Shown: positions 52,220 to 60,367 of the stretch, piece by piece | Layout: each line of letters opens with the position of its first letter | Numbering within the stretch: the stretch's first letter is position 1 | Assembly (NCBI RefSeq): GCF_001927245.1 | Contig: NZ_MJUX01000009.1 | Span: forward strand, 1 to 64,000 | Source: Acuticoccus yangtzensis | GTDB lineage: Bacteria > Pseudomonadota > Alphaproteobacteria > Rhizobiales > Amorphaceae | Direction of reading: 5' to 3' | Length of the DNA: 64,000 nt | Notes under the pieces: generated by a model | Told to the model about the DNA's origin: nothing | Database searches by the model: none | Seen by the model: the letters and a program-made list of their open reading frames with translations, nothing else | Position numbers and translations under genes: made by a program

Positions 52220-53163
52220 AGCTCGGTCCTCAGGCGCGGGTTGAAGACGGCGTAGAGGATGTCGGCGATGAGGTTCATGACGAGAAAGCCCGCGGCGATG
52301 CACAGGACGATGCCTTGCACCACGGCATAGTCGCGGTTGAACACGGCGTCGACGGTGAGCTTGCCGAAGCCCGGAATGGTGAAGATCTGCTCCGTCAGCA
52401 CCGCCCCGCCGATGAGTTCGCCGAACAGGAGCGCACTCAGCGTGATGACCGGCAGCACGGCGTTGCGGAAGGCGTGGCCGAGGACGACGACGCGGCCGGG
52501 CAGCCCCTTCGCCCGCGCGGTGCGGATATAGTCGGACGACAGAACGCCAAGCATGGCGGACCGGGTGTGGCGCATCAGCGTGGCGGCGAGTGCGGTGCCG
52601 AGGACGAAGGACGGCATCAGCATCGTCTGCAACGAGCGCACGGGGTCGACGAAGAAGGATTCGTAGCCCGACGCAGGGAGCCAGCCGAGGTTCACCGAGA
52701 CGAGCAGGATGAGCATGATGCCGAGCCAGAAGTTCGGGATCGACAGGCCGGAGAGGGCGACGACGTTGCAGATCCAGTCGATCCACGAGTTCTTGCGCGT
52801 GGCGGCGAGGATGCCGGCGGGGATGCCGATCACCATGGCGAAGATCATCGACATGGTGGCGAGTTGCAGTGTGACCGGGAGCTTTTCCGCGATCAGCACC
52901 AGAACCGGCTGGTTGGTGCGCAGCGACATGCCGAGGTCGCCTTTCAGGACGTCGCCCAGCCAGTGGAGATATTGCATCCAGATCGGGTCGTTGAGGCGGT
53001 AGAGCTCGCGCAGGCGGGCCAGCGTTTCGGGATCGCGCTCCTCGCCGGCGAGCGCCAGCACCGGGTCGCCCGGAAGCAGCTTTTGCAGCCCGAAGACGAG
53101 GATCGAGACGATCAGCAGCGTCGGCAGGGCGATGAGGATGCGTTTCAGCACGAAACGGAGCAT
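52216..53163 (-). CDS. Dpp/Gsi-type ABC transporter permease B
   Basis: 315 residues from the ATG at 53163 (GGAG just before it), with six helices. Motifs include MLRFVLKRILIALPTLLIVS, LNDPIWMQYLHWLGDVLKGD, LGMSLRTNQPV, and the ATPase-contact loop DYIRTARAKGLPGRVVVLGH. It lies 62 bp after the binding-protein gene. Confidence 0.93.
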   Translation of the reverse strand: MLRFVLKRILIALPTLLIVSILVFGLQKLLPGDPVLALAGEERDPETLARLRELYRLNDPIWMQYLHWLGDVLKGDLGMSLRTNQPVLVLIAEKLPVTLQLATMSMIFAMVIGIPAGILAATRKNSWIDWICNVVALSGLSIPNFWLGIMLILLVSVNLGWLPASGYESFFVDPVRSLQTMLMPSFVLGTALAATLMRHTRSAMLGVLSSDYIRTARAKGLPGRVVVLGHAFRNAVLPVITLSALLFGELIGGAVLTEQIFTIPGFGKLTVDAVFNRDYAVVQGIVLCIAAGFLVMNLIADILYAVFNPRLRTEL

Positions 53164-53225
53164 GGGCTCTCCGACAAGGACGGAAGGGGGCGGCGGCACC
53201 GTGGCCGCCGCCCGGATCGGTTACG

Positions 53226-54743
53226 TCAGTCGGCGTCGGTGACGTTTTCCAGGCGGATCATGCCGTCCGGATAGGGCACGAAGCCGGTGACGCCCGCGTC
53301 GTGGGCGGTGATGTAGGACTCGTGGACGAGGTAGATGACCGGCAGCTCGTCGATCAGGATGGCCGTCGCCTGGTCGTAGAGCTCCTTGCGCTTGGCGGGG
53401 TTGCCGAGGGTGCGCGCGGCGTTGAGGAGATTATCCACCTCCTCGTTGCAATAGCCGGTGTCGTTGATGCCGCCTTCGCAGGTGACGAACTGATGGATGG
53501 AGCCGTCGGGATCGGCGCGGCCGGACCAGTTGGTGCGGCTGACCTCGTAGTTGCCGGCGGACTGCTCGGCGAGCTGGGTGGCGAACTCCAGCGCCTGGAG
53601 GCGGACGTCGAACCCGGCTTCGGCGACCATCGCCTGAACCACCTGCATCATCTGCGACATGATGGGTGTGTTGGGGTGCTGAAGCTGCACCTCCAGGCGG
53701 TCGATGCCGGCTTCGGCGAGCAGCGCCTTGGCGCCCTCGACGTCGCGCTCCTCGACGGGGAAGTTCTTGTTGTACCAGGGGCTGTTGGGCGGGAAGGCCT
53801 GGTTGCCGGGGCTCGCCGTGCCTTCGTAGATGATCTGGCTCAGCGCGGCACGGTCGATCGCCTTCGAGAAGGCCTGGCGCACGCGCTTGTCCTGGCCGAT
53901 CGGCGTCTCCGAGCGCGGCCCGTTCGCGACGTTCATGTAGAGCGCGCCGTAGCCGAGGCCGGTAACGACGTGCTCTGTGAGGTCGGCGTCCGCGCGGATC
54001 GCCGGAATGTCGGTCGGGGCGAGGCGCGAGGCGAGGTCCAACTCGCCCGACTGCAGGTTGGCGAGGCGCACGGTGGAGTCGGGGATCGGCAGGTAGACGA
54101 CGCGGTCGATCTTGATGGCGTCGGCGTTCCAGTAGTCGGCGAACTTCTCGACGACGATGCGGTCCTGCTGGATGCGTTCCACGAAGGTGAAGGGGCCGGA
54201 GCAGACGAGGTTGTTGCCGAGATCGGCGCCCGCTTCTTCCGCGGCGGCGGGGGAGACCATCATGCCCGCGCGGTCGGCGAACTGGGCGAGCAGCGAGGCA
54301 TCGGGCGATTTCAGCGCGATGGTGACCTGATAGGGGCCGGTCGCCGTCACGGTGTCGACGGAGGCGAGCTCGGACTTGCGGCGCGACTCCGGCAGCGTCA
54401 GCGAGCGGTTGATGTTGTAGATCACCGCCTCGGCGTTGAAGGGGGTGCCGTCGTGGAAGACGACGTCATCGCGCAGGTTGAGGACGAGCGACGTGGCGTC
54501 GTCGGAATATTCCCAATCGGTGGCGAGCTGCGGGATGATCTCGACGTCGGGGGAGAGGTCGACCAGCTTGTCGCAGACGGCGGTGTAGACGATGCGCCCC
54601 GCGAAGGTGCGCGACTGGTCGGGGTCCAGCACGTCGGGGTCGTCTTGAAGGCCGATCCTCAATTCGTTGGCCATGGCCGGAAGGCCCGTTGCGACCAGAA
54701 GCAGCGCGGTGAGCGCCACGCGGGACGAAGGGAAGCGCTTCAT
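53226..54743 (-). CDS. Dpp/Gsi-type ABC transporter substrate-binding protein
   Basis: 505 residues. The signal peptide (RVALTALLLVATGLPAMANE) is of the Sec type, cleaved near AMA-NE. SBP_bac_5 landmarks are LATDWEYSDDATSLVLNLRD, VVFHDGTPFNAEAVIYNINR and RVRQAFSKAIDRAALSQIIY. The link to a GGT and a GsiA-like double ATPase suggests glutathione or gamma-glutamyl peptides as ligand; this is inferred. Its ATG overlaps the stop of the gntR gene (ATGA), which is unusual for a receptor gene expected to be highly expressed. Confidence 0.9.
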   Translation of the reverse strand: MKRFPSSRVALTALLLVATGLPAMANELRIGLQDDPDVLDPDQSRTFAGRIVYTAVCDKLVDLSPDVEIIPQLATDWEYSDDATSLVLNLRDDVVFHDGTPFNAEAVIYNINRSLTLPESRRKSELASVDTVTATGPYQVTIALKSPDASLLAQFADRAGMMVSPAAAEEAGADLGNNLVCSGPFTFVERIQQDRIVVEKFADYWNADAIKIDRVVYLPIPDSTVRLANLQSGELDLASRLAPTDIPAIRADADLTEHVVTGLGYGALYMNVANGPRSETPIGQDKRVRQAFSKAIDRAALSQIIYEGTASPGNQAFPPNSPWYNKNFPVEERDVEGAKALLAEAGIDRLEVQLQHPNTPIMSQMMQVVQAMVAEAGFDVRLQALEFATQLAEQSAGNYEVSRTNWSGRADPDGSIHQFVTCEGGINDTGYCNEEVDNLLNAARTLGNPAKRKELYDQATAILIDELPVIYLVHESYITAHDAGVTGFVPYPDGMIRLENVTDAD

Positions 54744-55555
54744 CGTTGGTTGTCTCCATGTGGGTCGGGATCGCGGTTGATCGACGGTGCCATAGGCGCG
54801 AGCGGGGGGTTTTGGCCCATGGCGTGGGACGTCTGGCGCAGCAGGAGATCCTGCAGCATGAGGAGATGGCGGCGCATCGCAGCGCCCGCGGCCGCGGCGT
54901 CCTTGCGGGCGATGCAGTCGATGATTTCGTCGTGATGGCGGCAGGACTGCATCTGCGCGTCGGTGTTGGCGCGGGCGCGCTCGCGGATGTCCTGCCAGCA
55001 CCCGTCCTGGCGGATGCGGTTGACGGTGTCGAACAGGGTGAGGAAGAGCGAGTTGCCGGCGGCCATGGCGATGAGCCGGTGGAGCATGCCGTCCCACAAT
55101 TCGCGCGCGTCGGCATCGCGAGAGGTGCGGATGCGTTCGCTGAGGAGGCGCATGCGCTCGATGTCCGCGGGGCGGGCGCGCTGGGCGGCGAGGTGGGCGA
55201 GCGGTGGTTCGATCCTGAGGCGGACCTCCATGATCTCGGCGAAATCGGTCCGCTCGATGATGGCGGCGTGGGGGTCGGCCGGACCTTCGGGCGTGGTGAG
55301 GAAGGTTCCGGCGCCCTGCTTGCGCCAGACGACGCCTTCGGCCTCCAGCGCCTCCAGCGCGCGGCGCACGGCGCGGCGCCCGACGCCGAACATGGCGGAG
55401 AATTGGCGCTCCGTCGGCAGGCGGCTGCCTTCTTTCAACGCCTCGCGGGTGATGTACTGGCGAATACGGTCGAGCGTAAAGGCGGAGTTGCCGCCTGGGA
55501 GGGCGGGCTGATCGTCGGGCAAGGAGAGCGTGCAAGCTGCATCGCTTTCGGACAT
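54740..55555 (-). CDS. GntR-family regulator, FadR/FCD subgroup
   Basis: 271 residues from the ATG at 55555 (a second ATG five codons upstream is possible). The winged HTH is at about residues 30-90 (LKEGSRLPTERQFSAMFGVG, RRAVRRALEALEAEGVVWRK). The all-helical FCD effector domain follows, with the metal-binding pattern Asp-x3-His...His...His in DGMLHRLIAMAAGNSLFL, CRHHDEIIDCIARKD and AMRRHLLMLQDLL. As the first gene of the transporter operon it probably autoregulates and senses the imported compound or a product of the GGT. Confidence 0.92.
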   Translation of the reverse strand: MSESDAACTLSLPDDQPALPGGNSAFTLDRIRQYITREALKEGSRLPTERQFSAMFGVGRRAVRRALEALEAEGVVWRKQGAGTFLTTPEGPADPHAAIIERTDFAEIMEVRLRIEPPLAHLAAQRARPADIERMRLLSERIRTSRDADARELWDGMLHRLIAMAAGNSLFLTLFDTVNRIRQDGCWQDIRERARANTDAQMQSCRHHDEIIDCIARKDAAAAGAAMRRHLLMLQDLLLRQTSHAMGQNPPLAPMAPSINRDPDPHGDNQR

Positions 55556-55861
55556 AGGACAACCCAGCAAGACTGCGAATTACTTAGCATTGCCTGATTG
55601 GTTCGCAAATGGTCCGCTGGACGGGCCGTAAAGATTTCCGTCTGATTGTCGAATATTTGGCGCGCAAATCCAATCCTTGGGCAAGAGATGTCGTGGTTTC
55701 GGGCAGATTTCCCCGGTGTCTGCCCGAGAGGGGCCTTGGCCGAGTTGCTGGCGGCAGCGGGATCGCCCATGCTCCCGGCGACACTTTCGACCAATGACGC
55801 GGATGGATGACGTGAACGGACGACACTCTCAGGAGACGATCGCGGGCAAGCGAGGCCGGCC
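55556..55861. promoter_or_regulatory. Divergent region between gntR and the SDR gene
   Basis: 306 bp without a gene. The first 120 bp are AT-rich for this genome (ATTACTTAGCATTGCCTGAT, GTCGAATATTTGGCG) and probably hold the gntR operon promoter. GTCC-GCT-GGAC at 55612-55622 is a small dyad 57 bp before the gntR start and could be an operator; evidence is weak. Confidence 0.5.
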
Positions 55862-56620
55862 ATGACGCGGGCGCTGATCGTCGGCGGCGGCACGGGGCTG
55901 GGCCTCGGCAGCGCGGTGGCCCTCGCGGCGGCCGGGGGCCGGGTATTCCTCACCGGGCGGCGCGCCGGCCCGCTGGACGAGGCCGCGGCGACCTTGGGCT
56001 CCGCCTGCGCCGGCACGATGACGGGCGACGCCACCAACGAGGAGGACGTCGCCAAGGTGGTGGACGCGGCGGCGGCGGCCTTGGGCGGGATCGACACGCT
56101 GGTGGTGTCGTCCGGCATCACGGCGGTCGGCTCGGTGGTGGACGCCAAGCTGGCCGATGTGCGCCGCGTGCTGGACACGAACATCCTGCCGTCGTTCCTG
56201 TTCACGCGCGCGGTGGTGCCGCACATGACGGACGGCGGGGCGGTCATTCTGGTGGCGTCGATCGCCGGGACGGTGCCGCATGCGGAGCGGGTCGCCTATG
56301 GCTCGTCCAAGGCGGCGGTGATCGGCATGGCCAAGCAGATGGCGCTGGACCTTGCGCCGCGGCGCATCCGGGTCAACGCGGTGAGTCCGAGCCTGGTGCT
56401 GACGGACATGTCACGCGGGGCGATCGCAGCGAGCGCCGATCCTGAGCGCACGCTCACCGAGCGCGAAGGGCGTCATCCGATCGGGCGGCTGGGCACGGCC
56501 GAGGACGTGGGTGCGATGGTGGCCTATCTGGCCGGTCCGAACGGCGGCTGGATCACCGGCCAGGATCTCCAGCTCGACGGCGGCCTGTCCCTGCGCGCCG
56601 CCGCCTCCCCGCCGGGCTGA
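55862..56620 (+). CDS. SDR-family oxidoreductase
   Basis: 252 residues of the classical short-chain dehydrogenase/reductase fold. The cofactor motif is GGGTGLGLGSAVAL (TGxxxGxG pattern) with a basic GRRAG at the end of strand 2, which suggests NADP(H). The catalytic set is Asn in LDTNILPSF, Ser in VASIAGTV, and Tyr and Lys in YGSSKAAV. The ending GWITGQDLQLDGGLSLR is also standard. The substrate cannot be told. It starts 8 bp after a GAGGCC site and stands alone. Confidence 0.92.
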   Translation: MTRALIVGGGTGLGLGSAVALAAAGGRVFLTGRRAGPLDEAAATLGSACAGTMTGDATNEEDVAKVVDAAAAALGGIDTLVVSSGITAVGSVVDAKLADVRRVLDTNILPSFLFTRAVVPHMTDGGAVILVASIAGTVPHAERVAYGSSKAAVIGMAKQMALDLAPRRIRVNAVSPSLVLTDMSRGAIAASADPERTLTEREGRHPIGRLGTAEDVGAMVAYLAGPNGGWITGQDLQLDGGLSLRAAASPPG

Positions 56621-57210
56621 CGGGCGCTCCCGCGCCGCTGGCGCCGCGCGAGCACAGACGCCGGCCGCGCCGACGCCCGGCCGCGCCGACGCCCGGCCCC
56701 GTCGGACGCCTCGGCGCCGGTCCTTAGCATAGTGTTGCGGGGCTGGCCCCTTAGCTTGCGCTCGACGCTCGGCCTGACCGGCCCGGTCCGCGGCTTGGCC
56801 GGCGCGGCAGGCGGCGTGGCCGGCACGGCGGATGGCTTGGCCGGCACGGCGGGCGGCTTGCCCGGTGCGGCGGGCGGCTTGCCCGGCGCGGTGGGCGGCT
56901 CGGCCGGGACGGCGGCGGCTTGCCCGGCGCGGTGGGCGGCTCGGCCGGGACGGCGGCGGCTTGGCCGGCACGGCGGGCGGATCGTCCGACTCGGCTGGCG
57001 GCTTGTCCAGCTCAGCTCGCGGCTTGTCCGGCGCGGCAGGCAGCTCGTCCGGCGCGGCGGGCAGCTCGTCCGGCGCGGCGGCGGCTTGACCGGCCCCATC
57101 GGTGGCATTCAGCGTGTCTGCGAGAAGCTTGGCCGGGTCTGCGTACGGCGGGGCAGGGTTGGGGAGGTTTAACGGTTGCGGTGTCGCCAGGTCCCCGGCC
57201 GGGCGGATCG
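56621..57210. other. Repeat-rich non-coding spacer
   Basis: The 590 bp contain open frames on both strands, but they translate to Gly/Ala/Leu/Arg or Pro/Ala/Arg repeats with no domain. The sequence is built of slippage-prone blocks: GGCGGCTTGCCCGGYGCGG-like units, a 41-bp perfect tandem duplication (56882-56963) and GCGCGGCGGGCAGCTCGTCCG units near 57036-57080. I see no gene. Confidence 0.65.
56882..56963. repeat. 41-bp perfect tandem duplication
   Basis: The 41-bp unit starting CCCGGCGCGGTGGGCGGCTC and ending GGGACGGCGGCGGCTTG is present twice back to back with no mismatch (56882-56922 and 56923-56963), suggesting a recent slippage event. Confidence 0.85.
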
Positions 57211-57681
57211 TCAGAAGCCGGAGCGGACCTTCATGTGGGTGTGCGGGCGGCTCTCGTCGGCGTGCACGTGCGGGGCGTCTCCCTCGGCCACAGGCACCAG
57301 GGCGAGCGCGCCATGGGTGGTTCCCCGCTCCACGAAGAGCGCCTCGGCATAGCCCGACACATCGCCGACCGGCCCGCGCAGAACGGCCACCTCCAGCGAG
57401 GTGGAGTGGTCGATCGGCACGGACAGGGCCGCCACGGTCTGGTCGTGCCTGTCGAGCCGGCTCTGCGGCACACGCGCGGCGAGACCGCGCACCGACAGAT
57501 CCACCGCGCAACTGACGACGCCGAGGCACGCGGCCTCCGCGGGCGCCACCGCGCTTGCGGCCAGCCCCCTACGGAGCAGGTCGCGCACCGCCTCCGAGCG
57601 GTTCTGCCCGCCTTGGGCGCCGCGAAATGCGTCCACCATCGCAGCGAGGTCGGGGTCGAGGGTGATCGTCACGCGCTGCAT
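57211..57681 (-). CDS. NikR-like ribbon-helix-helix regulator lacking the canonical nickel ligands
   Basis: 156 residues from the ATG at 57681, chosen for a GGAGG site 5 bp before it. The N-terminal ribbon-helix-helix (MQRVTITLDPDLAAMVDAFR, QNRSEAVRDLLRRGLA) keeps Arg3, Thr5 and Thr7, which contact DNA in E. coli NikR. The ACT-like C-terminal domain is colinear with E. coli NikR without gaps around the metal site (SVPIDHSTSLEVAVLRGPVG and GTTHGALALVP). However, the nickel ligands His76, His87, His89 and Cys95 are replaced by Leu76, Ser87, Pro89 and Ser95. A His-containing tail (HVHADESRPHTH, residues 138-149) extends past the usual end. It is divergent from nikKMLQO, whose promoter carries a perfect NikR operator. 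Comparison is with the E. coli sequence from memory. Confidence 0.88.
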   Translation of the reverse strand: MQRVTITLDPDLAAMVDAFRGAQGGQNRSEAVRDLLRRGLAASAVAPAEAACLGVVSCAVDLSVRGLAARVPQSRLDRHDQTVAALSVPIDHSTSLEVAVLRGPVGDVSGYAEALFVERGTTHGALALVPVAEGDAPHVHADESRPHTHMKVRSGF

Positions 57682-57950
57682 GGAGGCCTCCGCTTTCATG
57701 CCGCCATCCTAACCCGGCCCGGCGCGTGAGGCATCAGCTTGGCACGGCCCATCGGCCTCCCGCTCCGCCGGTTGAGAGGGTGCACGGCCGGCGACTGCAC
57801 CGGCCTTCGGTGAGCTGGCCGTGGGGGCGGCCGGCCACGGGCGCGGCGGCCACGGACTGTGGTGGGCGGGCGCAGAATAGTCGCGACGGGGACCGACCGC
57901 GGGGCGGGCCGGCCACGCCATGACCGTTCGAGGGTGCGGTCGGCGGCAGG

Positions 57951-58272
57951 CGGTCGGCGGTCGGCGGTCGGCGGTCGGCGGTCGGCGGTCGGCGGTCGGC
58001 GGTCGGCGGTCGGCGGTCGGCGGTCGGCGGTCGGCGGTCGGCGGTCGGCGGTCGGCGGTCGGCGGTCGGCGGTCGGCGGTCGGCGGTCGGCGGTCGGCGG
58101 TCGGCGGTCGGCGGTCGGCGGTCGGCGGTCGGCGGTCGGCGGTCGGCGGTCGGCGGTCGGCGGTCGGCGGTCGGCGGTCGGCGGTCGGCGGTCGGCGGTC
58201 GGCGGTCGGCGGTCGGCGGTCGGCGGTCGGCGGTCGGCGGTCGGCGGTCGGCGGTCGGCGGTCGGCGGTCGG
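57951..58272. repeat. Heptanucleotide array, 46 perfect copies of CGGTCGG
   Basis: The 322 bp from 57951 to 58272 are 46 uninterrupted, identical copies of CGGTCGG. Variant units flank it: CGGTCGG at 57937, CGGCAGG at 57944 and CGGCAGA at 58273. Because seven is not a multiple of three, every frame reads the same heptapeptide cycle (RRSAVGG on plus, PPTADRR on minus) without stops, so long frames here are artefacts. It lies between the nikR start and the nikK operator. Confidence 0.97.
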
Positions 58273-58312
58273 CGGCAGAAAACCCGGCGCGGGGCATTGC
58301 GCAACGGGGTCA

Positions 58313-58340
58313 GTATGATAATTCAAACAAAATATCATAC
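58313..58340. promoter_or_regulatory. NikR operator before nikK
   Basis: GTATGA-N16-TCATAC, the exact NikR consensus of enterobacteria. The symmetry extends to 8-bp arms, GTATGATA and TATCATAC, around 12 AT-rich bases (ATTCAAACAAAA). It ends 16 bp before the nikK ATG and begins 40 bp after the heptamer array. Bound NikR here would block the nikKMLQO promoter. Confidence 0.92.
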
Positions 58341-58356
58341 CTTCCTGGACGGCCCG

Positions 58357-59124
58357 ATGATCGCCCCCCGCTGCCTCGCCCTCCTTCTTGCGAGCCCGTT
58401 CGCCGCGCTCCCCGCCGCAGCGCATTTCCAGGAGATCATCCCCAGCGCGGACGTCCTCACCGAAGGCGGCGAGGTAACGCTCGACCTCGTCTTCACGCAC
58501 CCGGTCGAAGGTGGGCCGGTGATGACGATGGAGCGGCCCGCGGCGGTCGGCGTCCTCGCGGGCGGGGTCGACACCGACCTCTCCGGTGCGCTGGAGGAGG
58601 CCCCGCGGGACGGCGCCGCCGCCTGGCGCATCACCCACACGCTGGAGGAGCCAGGCGCGGCCGTCTTCCACGTCACCCCGCAGCCTTATTGGGAGCCGGC
58701 CGAGGGCAAGTTCATCGTCCACTACGCCAAGGTAATCGTCGATGCCTACGCGTCCGGCGAGGGGTGGGACGAACTCGTGGGCCTGCCGGTCGAGATCATG
58801 CCGCTGACCCGGCCGACCGGCGTGTGGGCGGGCAACGTCTTCACCGGAATTGTGACGAAGAACGGCGCGCCGGTGCCCTTCGCCGAGGTGGAGGTGGAAT
58901 TCGTCAACGACGGCGCCGTCACCCCGCCCAACGACGCCTTCATCACCCAGGTCATCAAGGCCGACGCGAACGGCACATTCACCTACGCCATGCCCTTCCC
59001 CGCCTGGTGGGGCTTCGCCGCACTTGTGGAGGCCGACGCGCCGATGACTTCGCCGGAGGGCGACAGCGTCCCGGTGGAAGAGGGCGGCCTCATCTGGGTG
59101 AAGGCGACGGCGGCCGGCGGATAA
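58357..59124 (+). CDS. nikK: NikK-like periplasmic component of the nickel/cobalt ECF importer (DUF4198)
   Basis: 255 residues from the ATG at 58357; an earlier in-frame ATG at 58315 lies inside the operator and is unlikely. The signal peptide (CLALLLASPFAALPAAAHF) would leave His near the mature N-terminus (HFQEIIPSADVL), a feature of NikK proteins. Other family blocks are VFTHPVEGGPVMTMERP, NVFTGIVTKNGAPVPFAEVE and the aromatic YAMPFPAWWGFAAL. It probably binds or hands over the metal outside the membrane. First gene of nikKMLQO. Confidence 0.9.
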   Translation: MIAPRCLALLLASPFAALPAAAHFQEIIPSADVLTEGGEVTLDLVFTHPVEGGPVMTMERPAAVGVLAGGVDTDLSGALEEAPRDGAAAWRITHTLEEPGAAVFHVTPQPYWEPAEGKFIVHYAKVIVDAYASGEGWDELVGLPVEIMPLTRPTGVWAGNVFTGIVTKNGAPVPFAEVEVEFVNDGAVTPPNDAFITQVIKADANGTFTYAMPFPAWWGFAALVEADAPMTSPEGDSVPVEEGGLIWVKATAAGG

Positions 59125-59126
59125 TC

Positions 59127-59735
59127 ATGCACATCCCGGACGGTATCCTTTCGGCCCCGGTGCTTGTGGGCGGCGCAGTGGCCGCGGCGGCCGGGGTCGG
59201 CCTGGCGCTGAGGCGGATCGACGAGCGCGCCATTCCGCGCGTCGCCATCCTCGCCGCGGTATTCTTCGCCGGATCGTTGATCGCCGTGCCGGTGGGGCCG
59301 TCCAGCGTGCATCTCGTCTTCGGCGGGCTGATGGGGGTGATGCTGGGGCTCGGCATCTTCCCGGCGGTGCTGGTGGCACTGGTGCTGCAGGCGGTGCTCT
59401 TCGGCTTCGGCGGGCTGACGACGCTGGGCGTGAACACGTTCAACATCGCGCTGCCCGGCGCGCTGCTGGGCGGCCTGCTGGGGCCGATGATCAGGCGCGC
59501 CTCCCCGCCCGGCGCCGCCGCCCTCGCGGCCGTCGCCGGGGCGGGATCCGTCGTCGGCAACGGCGTCCTCGTGGCGCTGACGCTGCGGCTCTCCTCGCCC
59601 GACTATGCGCCGGTCGCCAGCGTCGTCGTCGCCACCTATCTGCCGCTCGTGCTGGTCGAGGGCGCGATCACCGCCTTCGCCGCCGGGTTTCTGGCGCGGG
59701 TGAAGCCGGACGCGCTGAGCCCGCAACTGACATGA
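59127..59735 (+). CDS. nikM: Nickel/cobalt ECF transporter S component (NikM/CbiM)
   Basis: 202 residues with six or seven helices. The N-terminus MHIPDGILSAPVLVGG is the hallmark: the free amine of Met1 and His2 enter the membrane and chelate the metal in CbiM/NikM structures. VGPSSVHLVFGGLMGVMLG supplies the His-containing helix. The ATG is 2 bp after the nikK stop, and the end overlaps nikL by 4 bp. Confidence 0.94.
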   Translation: MHIPDGILSAPVLVGGAVAAAAGVGLALRRIDERAIPRVAILAAVFFAGSLIAVPVGPSSVHLVFGGLMGVMLGLGIFPAVLVALVLQAVLFGFGGLTTLGVNTFNIALPGALLGGLLGPMIRRASPPGAAALAAVAGAGSVVGNGVLVALTLRLSSPDYAPVASVVVATYLPLVLVEGAITAFAAGFLARVKPDALSPQLT

Positions 59736-60367
59736 TCCGCGCGCTCGTTCTCCTCGCGGGCCTCCTCGCCGGGACCGCCGCCGCCGAGGCGCATGCGCTG
59801 CGCGTCTTCGCCAGGGTCGAGGGGGCGACGGTGTCGGGATACGGCTTCTTCATCGGCGGCGGGCGCCCGCATGGCGCGGCGTGGACGGCGACGATGGAGG
59901 GCACGCCCCTGGCGAGCGGCGAGACCGATGCGGACGGCCGCTTCGCCTTCGCCGCACCGGCCGAGGTCACGGGTGCCGTGGCGGTGACGATCGACACCCG
60001 CGAGGGGCACCGCGCCACCTCCACCCTGGCGCCGCAGCGCTTCGCCGCCGCCGCACCCGCCGCGGCACGGGGCGACGGGGCGGGTGCGGCGTCCTCACCG
60101 GCGGCAGCGCCGACAACGGACGCAGCGTCGGACGAAGCGCCCATGGAGCCATCGCCAGCACCCGCCGGCCTCTCACCGGAGGCCGGCCCGTCGCCGGAGG
60201 CTCTCGCGGGCATGGTGGAGCGGGCCGTGGCGCATGCCGTCGCCCCGCTGGAAGAGCGCATCGTGGCGCTCGACGCGCGGCTGAAGTTCACCGACATCCT
60301 GTCCGGCCTCTTTCTCATCCTCGGCCTCGCCGGAATGGGGCTGTGGGCGCTCGGCCGCCGCCGATGA
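59732..60367 (+). CDS. nikL: NikL-like accessory membrane component
   Basis: 211 residues. An N-terminal signal/anchor ends at AEAHALRVFARVEGATVSGY, with a His close to the mature N-terminus as in NikL. A beta-type periplasmic domain (GRPHGAAWTATMEGTPLASG, ETDADGRFAFAAP) is followed by an Ala/Pro/Ser-rich linker, a short amphipathic helix and a single C-terminal membrane helix (DILSGLFLILGLAGMGLWAL) with a basic end. It is thought to assist NikM in metal loading. It overlaps nikM and nikQ by 4 bp each. Confidence 0.85.
   Translation: MIRALVLLAGLLAGTAAAEAHALRVFARVEGATVSGYGFFIGGGRPHGAAWTATMEGTPLASGETDADGRFAFAAPAEVTGAVAVTIDTREGHRATSTLAPQRFAAAAPAAARGDGAGAASSPAAAPTTDAASDEAPMEPSPAPAGLSPEAGPSPEALAGMVERAVAHAVAPLEERIVALDARLKFTDILSGLFLILGLAGMGLWALGRRR

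Noticed and set aside
56524-57172. Pro/Ala-rich (minus) and Gly/Ala-rich (plus) frames downstream of the SDR gene, which look like collagen-type repeats
   Set aside because: Repeat slippage explains both. There is no ribosome site and no domain, and the two frames overlap on opposite strands.
57951-58272. CRISPR array
   Set aside because: The repeat is a pure 7-bp tandem array without spacers, and there are no cas genes.
57697-58304. Long open frames on both strands across the heptamer array (heptapeptide repeats RRSAVGG or PPTADRR)
   Set aside because: A 7-bp repeat without a stop in any frame stays open in all six frames. The frames have no start signals or domains, and they cross the nikR promoter region.
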